Shown here: piece after piece, positions 59,626 through 64,000 of the stretch
Numbering within the stretch: the stretch's first letter is position 1
Layout of the letters: each line of letters begins with the position of its first letter
Origin: Beta vulgaris subsp. vulgaris
Taxonomy: Eukaryota; Streptophyta; Magnoliopsida; Caryophyllales; Amaranthaceae
Length of the DNA stretch: 64,000 nt
Direction: 5' to 3'
Assembly (NCBI RefSeq): GCF_026745355.1
Contig: NC_079205.1
Coordinates: 35,883,660 to 35,947,659, forward strand
The notes under the pieces: model-generated
Databases searched by the model: none
Seen by the model: only the letters and a program-made list of their open reading frames with translations
Told to the model about the DNA's origin: nothing
Position numbers and translations under genes: made by a program

Positions 59626-60152
59626 CTAGCCTTCATATGCACGCGATGCGTGCGTTAATTTCAAAATTTGTTATTCTGTTAGATACTCCATTCGTACTTT
59701 ATTTATGATTAAACTTAAATGTGAAAAATTCAACAGTTAGATGAATTTAGATATATTAATTCGCTAATGTAAAAAATAAAAAGGTTGTGAGTGATTGTTA
59801 ATATTAATTTTTTGTGAATAAATATTGAACAGAAAGAACAAAAATAATGAGTTAGTTTAACTGAATTAAAGAGTATCAAAGGTAGTGAATGTTCAGACTT
59901 TTCATGTGCACGTTATGTATGCCATCTTTTTTATAAGGTATAAATATTTTGTCCATTTAATTTTTGATTGAAGTATTTGATGCATATACCATTTTAAACT
60001 TGTTTTAAATGGCAAATTGGAATGAGAATTTTTAAATGATTTGCTTTTGTAATTTTTTCATTCCATTAATTAGATCATTAAGTGTATTTTAGTCACTTCA
60101 AAAGAGGACACCACACCTCCTCCCTTGGCTTATATAATAGAAATAATAGAGA
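59626..60152 (-). mobile_element. Small Helitron, minus orientation, second GCACGC family copy
   Basis: On the minus strand it ends CTAG before a T. Its hairpin GCACGCATCGCGTGC (59639-59653) is the same as at 47831. It begins TCTCTATTATTTCTATTATA after an A. 527 bp, non-coding. Confidence 0.75.
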
Positions 60153-60468
60153 TATGATTATAACATATTTCCATCCTCTAATTTCAAGTTCCTCGTTGAC
60201 TAATAATCTGTTATCTGGTTTAATGAAGCCAACGTAAGCCAGTTTGGTCGGTTGAAAACTTTATTTTGACTATTGTTTTCTATGTCTAGTGGATTACTAT
60301 TTGGTATTTTTAATCTCATGGTCTGCTAATTATTCCCGATGGCCAAGGTTCGCGAACATTAGAAGTATTGTTATATAAGGAATAAAGTACAATTTTGATC
60401 TTTGGGTCTATGTTGATTTGGCACGTATCTGGTTTTGTTTCAAAACTCAGACTAGTATGTTTGCTCCA
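60153..60468. other. No gene seen
   Basis: Short unique AT-rich DNA between two Helitrons. Confidence 0.6.
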
Positions 60469-61017
60469 TCTATACAAATATATTAAAAGGCGTGCGAAAA
60501 TAAGAAATCGTGTCACGTGGCGCTCTCCCTAGGGAGTTTTAGGCCTTGTTTGGTTGACAAAACAAATCATGGGAAATGCAAATTCCTAGGAAATAGAAGT
60601 ATATGAAGTTGTTTGGTTGGCAAAACCATGGGAATTTGCACTTCCTAGGATGTTCTACTTCCTCCAAAATGGAGGAAGTTACTTACCTAGGTCCCCCCAG
60701 GTAAGTAGAGCTTCTCATTATCAACCAAACACAATATTACACTTCCTAGGAATTTCAAATACATGGAAAAAATAACTTCCTAGGAAGTATGACTTCCTAT
60801 ATACAACCAAACAAGGCCTTAGTTCATGTAAACCATGTACAACAAAAAAGTTAAGAATAAATTGCATAGTATAGGGTTTGATCCCGAGACCTCCAAGTAC
60901 ATATACTAAAGTTTTAACCGCTAGGCTAAGTTGTATTTAGTGTTATTATCATAAAGAATTAATATTTATAAATGAAATTTTTTCTTACCCGGTGCATAGC
61001 CCGGGCCTAATAACTAG
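60469..61017 (+). mobile_element. Small Helitron, copy 2, with a Tourist MITE inside
   Basis: Starts TCTATACAAATATATTAAAA after an A and ends CTAG before a T. It has the hairpin ACCCGGTGCATAGCCCGGG near the end and shares its body with 23416-23677. The extra length is the MITE at 60542-60818. Confidence 0.87.
60542..60818. mobile_element. Tourist-like MITE
   Basis: Terminal repeats GGCCTTGTTTGGTTG at left and CAACCAAACAAGGCC at right. Target duplication TTA is at 60539-60541 and 60819-60821. Internal inverted motifs of CTTCCTAGGAA. The related Helitron at 23416 has the uninterrupted site. Confidence 0.93.
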
Positions 61018-61429
61018 TTTAATAAAAAATAGTGTACATTTACTTTTCATACACTTCCTAATATACATTTTGTGTCATTAAGCTCTAAAAACTATAATAA
61101 TTGAATAATAATAATATTTTTGTTTAGACGAATCAGACAAGGTCTCACATAATTATATTTCACTAGAGGAAAAAAATTGGAAGGGCCGCGTTTTTTAGAA
61201 AACGCAACCCTTAAGTATGAAGGTTGCAAGAAGGACTGTAGTTTTTCAGGTAACCGCAATCCTTTATGTGAAGGGCTGCGGTTTAATGACCCCGCAACCC
61301 TTCACTACGTTTAGCCCAAAAACGGCAGCCCATCACTTTAGAAGGGATGCGGTAAAGGGCTAAATGCAACCCTTTCCCTTGACTAAGAATTATGCGCGTA
61401 CACTATAATTTACTAAAATTACACGAACT

Positions 61430-61654
61430 TTCCTCGCTCATAGATCACTCACTCACTTATTCCCTCTCACTCTCACTCACTTACGCAAACTAACCACCAG
61501 AGCCCTAATTTAACCACCACAGACGACGCAACACCACCTTCACTCTCTCCTCTTCTCTTATGCACACTCTAAGCCCGTTGCGGGTTTCTAGTTGCATGCG
61601 CCACCATCACCACGACATAGCGCCACCTTCACTATCTCCTCTCTTCCTTTTCCG
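61430..61654 (+). other. Probable non-coding exon 1
   Basis: CT-rich leader (CACTCACTTATTCCCTCTCA) ending at a possible donor TTCCG|GTAATT (61655). The start is uncertain. No TATA box was confidently identified. Confidence 0.45.
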
Positions 61655-61977
61655 GTAATTCCCTCTTTTTCATTTTTTTTAATTTTCAAAAACATTAATG
61701 CAAATTGTTCAGTTCCAAGCTAAGAGTGTTGGTGTTTTTACTATGATTACTACAAAATGTGGTGGGAACTGATTTTGGTAGGTTTTGTAGTTGTTCTAGT
61801 TGGGTTAGATGAATTATTAACCTCTAAAAGAAGAGAGAACATAGATGATATAGTGAAACGAGTGTGTTTTTCTTCACATGAATTAGGAGTTAGGACTTAG
61901 GAATAGTAAAGGACAGATATTGGACGAGAGTGAAAACATTTAAGATGAGACAGTAATGATGGATGGAGTATGAGTAA

Positions 61978-62130
61978 AGGGTGGGCTGGGGGTTGGCGGG
62001 GGTGGGGGAGGGCTGAGGAGGGCGGGCAGGGGGTGTGGGAGGGTGGGAAGGGGGCGGGGAGGGTGTGTGTGGGGGTGCGGGAGGGATGGGGATATTGGGC
62101 AGGGGGTGGGGGAGGGATGGGGATGCTAGC
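61978..62130 (+). repeat. G-rich tract in presumed intron 1
   Basis: About 150 bp of runs of three to five G separated by T, A or C on the plus strand. It could form G-quadruplexes in DNA or transcript. Confidence 0.85.
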
Positions 62131-62301
62131 ATTATTTTAACAACTCACTTAGTCGCATAATCCTCTTTTGATGTAGCACATTGATGTCGAATGATCATGC
62201 GTAATCTTATTTGCATAACCTATGTCCACTCTTTTAGTTAAATTTGCATTTCTAAATTGATTATGTGATTAAATGTGCGATGTGTGTTTTGTTAATTATA
62301 G

Positions 62302-62376
62302 GAAAAGAGACTAAGCAAGGCAAATAAAGTTCCAATTATCTCTTCTCTCTTCATTTATAGTCACCTGTGTTAAGAG
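62302..62376 (+). other. Probable non-coding exon 2
   Basis: Preceded by GTTAATTATAG (acceptor) and followed by AAGAG|GTAACTAG (donor). 75 bases without an ATG-started frame of note. Confidence 0.45.
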
Positions 62377-62449
62377 GTAACTAGTTTAATTTCTTTGCAT
62401 GTTTTATTTTTTGTTTGATTTGTTGATGAGCTAGATAAAGTTGTCATGT

Positions 62450-63174
62450 AATTTTAGGCTTTTTTCGGTCTTTTCCCATCCAATTTGTACTTTTTGAGTC
62501 ATTGAACCACAAATTATTTTTGAACATGATAATATGAGGTATTATATAACTAGTGTGTAGATTTTTAGGTTTGCCTTAGTTGTTGGTCGAATTTCGGGAA
62601 AGTATATGTGTTTTGAGGCCTTTTTCGGCCTTTTCCCATCCAATTTGTACTTTTCGAGTAATTTAACCCCAAATTGATTTTGAACATGATATATGAGGTA
62701 TTACATAAATAGTGTGTAGATTTTTAGCTTTGCATTAGTTGTTGGTCGAATTTTAGGAACGTATATGTGATTTTAGGCCTATTTCGGCCTTTTTCGCTCC
62801 AATTTGTACTTTTCGAGTCATTTAACCCCAAATTATTTTTGAACATGATAATATGAGGTATAATATAACTATTATGTAGATTATTAGGTTTGCATTGATT
62901 GTTAGCCGAATTTCGGGAACGTATATGTGATTTTAGGCCTATTTCGGCATTTTCGCGTCCAATTTGTACTTTTCGAGTCATTTAACCCCAAATTATTTTT
63001 GAGCATGATAATATGAGGTATTATATAAATAGTGTTTATAATTTTAGGTTTGCGTTGATTGTTGGTCGAATTTTTGAACATATATGAGGTATTATATAAC
63101 TAGTGTATTATTTGATGGTGGAATTTCGGGAACTTAAATCTGATTTTAGGGCTATTCCGGTCGTTTCTCGTCCA
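62450..63174. repeat. Tandem repeat, unit about 160 bp, about 4.5 copies
   Basis: CCAATTTGTACTTTTCGAGT recurs at about 62480, 62640, 62800 and 62959, each followed by TTTGAACATGATAATATGAG and GTTGGTCGAATTTCGGGAA. The last unit is disrupted and stops at CGTCCA, where the G-rich tract starts. Confidence 0.92.
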
Positions 63175-63715
63175 TGGGTGGGAGAGGGGTTTAGTGGGGA
63201 GGGGTGTGTAGGGGTGGATGAGGGGTGTGGTGGGGAGGGGAGGTGGGCAGGAGTGTAGGAGGTCTGTGGGTGGCTAGGGGTGAGGGGTGGGGAGGTGTGC
63301 AGTGGGAAGGTGCACATACCACCTCTGCCCACCCTGCACACTCTGCACCCCCACACCCCTGTCCACCTCCCCACCCCTCCCACACGTGCCCGCCACACCC
63401 CTTCCACACCACCCTCTACACCCCCACACCCCTGCCCACCTCCCACCCCTCCCACACCTGCCCACCATACCCCTGCCCGCCTCCCTACCCCTCCCCCACC
63501 TACCCACCCACACCTCCTCAGCCCTGCACACCCCTCCCCAATTCCTGCACAACCCTCCCCCACCCTTGTACACCCCTCTCCAACTCCCTGCACACCCCTT
63601 CCCTACCTCTGCCCAGCTTTCCCTCACCTCTGTACACCCCTGCACACCCTTCCCCCCACCCTTGCACACCCCTCCCCTACCCTACACATCCCTCCCCCAC
63701 CCCTTGCCCCTTAGT
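63175..63715. repeat. G-rich to C-rich minisatellite-like tract
   Basis: 63175-63313 is almost pure G with T/A (GGAGGGGTGTG). From 63318 the same strand becomes C-rich (CACCCCTCCC, CCTGCACACCC) for nearly 400 bp, so the two arms are roughly complementary. ORFs here on both strands are composition artefacts. Confidence 0.88.
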
Positions 63716-63771
63716 GCGGCTTGTAATTTTTTTTACATAAATATATTAATGTAATATTTGTACAATTTCAG

Positions 63772-63979
63772 AGAGATGTCTGATTTGCATACAGCGAATA
63801 GCTCGAATAGTGAACACACTACCGAGTATGAGTCATATGATGAGAGAAAGGAACAAGATAAAGGTGATATCGAGGATCGGGATCTTGATGGTGAATTCAT
63901 TACTAGGCTTGAGAGCATAGCGGGTGAAAATGCTCTCATAGGAAAGGATTACGTGCAAGACAGATCTCGTGGTGAAGAG
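63772..63979 (+). CDS. First coding exon of an unidentified gene in the CACTA element
   Basis: Preceded by TACAATTTCAG (acceptor) and followed by GAAGAG|GTATGT (donor), a strong pair of splice signals. ATG at 63776 opens 68 codons in phase 0 up to the donor: MSDLHTANSSNSEHTTEYES, then a charged stretch (YDERKEQDKGDIEDRD) and GEFITRLESIAGENALIG. It is hydrophilic and acidic with no signal peptide. I do not recognise the protein. By position it would be a CACTA-encoded protein or a captured host gene, and the rest lies beyond the window. Confidence 0.5.
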
Positions 63980-64000
63980 GTATGTGCATGAAGTTCAAGA

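Larger units (their letters stand above)
61161..64000 (+). mobile_element. CACTA element, 5' part, runs off the window
   Basis: Begins CACTAGAGGAAAAAAATTGG. It is followed (61190-61380) by direct and inverted copies of AAGGGNTGCGGT, subterminal repeats of CACTA type. Then comes a gene-like leader with splice signals and a first coding exon. The 3' terminus, target duplication and any transposase are beyond the edge. Confidence 0.7.

Noticed and set aside
61890..62132. Proline-rich minus ORF
   Set aside because: Translation of the G-rich tract on the opposite strand.
63108..63754. Several overlapping Gly/Trp- and Pro/His-rich ORFs on both strands
   Set aside because: Open frames come from the absence of A/T-rich stop codons in the G-rich/C-rich tract.

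Overview
This is a window of plant nuclear DNA, almost certainly from a dicot. It is AT-rich and has long AAT/ATT microsatellites, Ty1/copia and L1-type retrotransposons, CACTA, hAT, Mutator-like, Harbinger/Tourist, Stowaway and Helitron elements, plant splice signals, and a fragment of the oligosaccharyltransferase gene STT3 that reads like a plant protein. The order Caryophyllales is possible but not shown by the sequence. Most of the window is transposon nested in transposon. Only one intact non-transposon coding sequence is convincing: a secreted peptide of about 103 residues with two cystine-knot (knottin-like) modules.

Layout. Positions 1-3763 are the right part of a GTTGCAAT-rich, CACTA-like non-autonomous element with a Stowaway MITE inside. 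Positions 3764-13583 (copy A) and 24026-33804 (copy B) are two direct copies of one segment. Each carries the knottin gene, a LINE 3' remnant, and a copia LTR with its primer-binding site. Copy A later gained a whole copia element (4041-9568, TSD ATGAC), itself interrupted by a hAT-type MITE (7130-7686, TSD ACGAGTAT). Copy B later gained a Mutator-like element (24236-24649, 9-bp TSD) and a full-length but dead L1-type LINE (about 28075-33121, TSD about 15 bp). The knottin gene of copy A is intact; that of copy B has lost one base and is frameshifted.

Between the copies (13584-24025) lie copia leader sequence, a CACTA-like MITE, a degenerate tandem repeat of about 135 bp, an AAT microsatellite, an orphan promoter-like stretch with a site II/UP1 palindrome, TATA box and telo-box, a Harbinger-like element, and a hAT element carrying a small Helitron. 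Positions 33240-35800 complete an internally deleted copia whose 5' LTR is the one split by the LINE. Positions 35940-42150 hold a LINE 3' remnant and a decayed copia that is split by a complete CACTA element (40337-42080). Positions 42150-47600 hold AT-rich repeats, a MITE inside a Stowaway, and another decayed copia hit by a second copy of the 9-bp-TSD Mutator-like family.

Positions 47800-61020 are gene-poor. They contain several small Helitrons, a Harbinger-like MITE with GAACT repeats, the STT3 fragment and one doubtful proline-rich ORF. From 61161 to the right edge is the 5' end of a larger CACTA element with a plausible multi-exon gene. That gene has non-coding first exons, an intron with 160-bp tandem repeats and very strand-asymmetric G-rich and C-rich tracts, and a first coding exon at 63772-63979. 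No tRNA, rRNA, CRISPR or organellar gene was seen.
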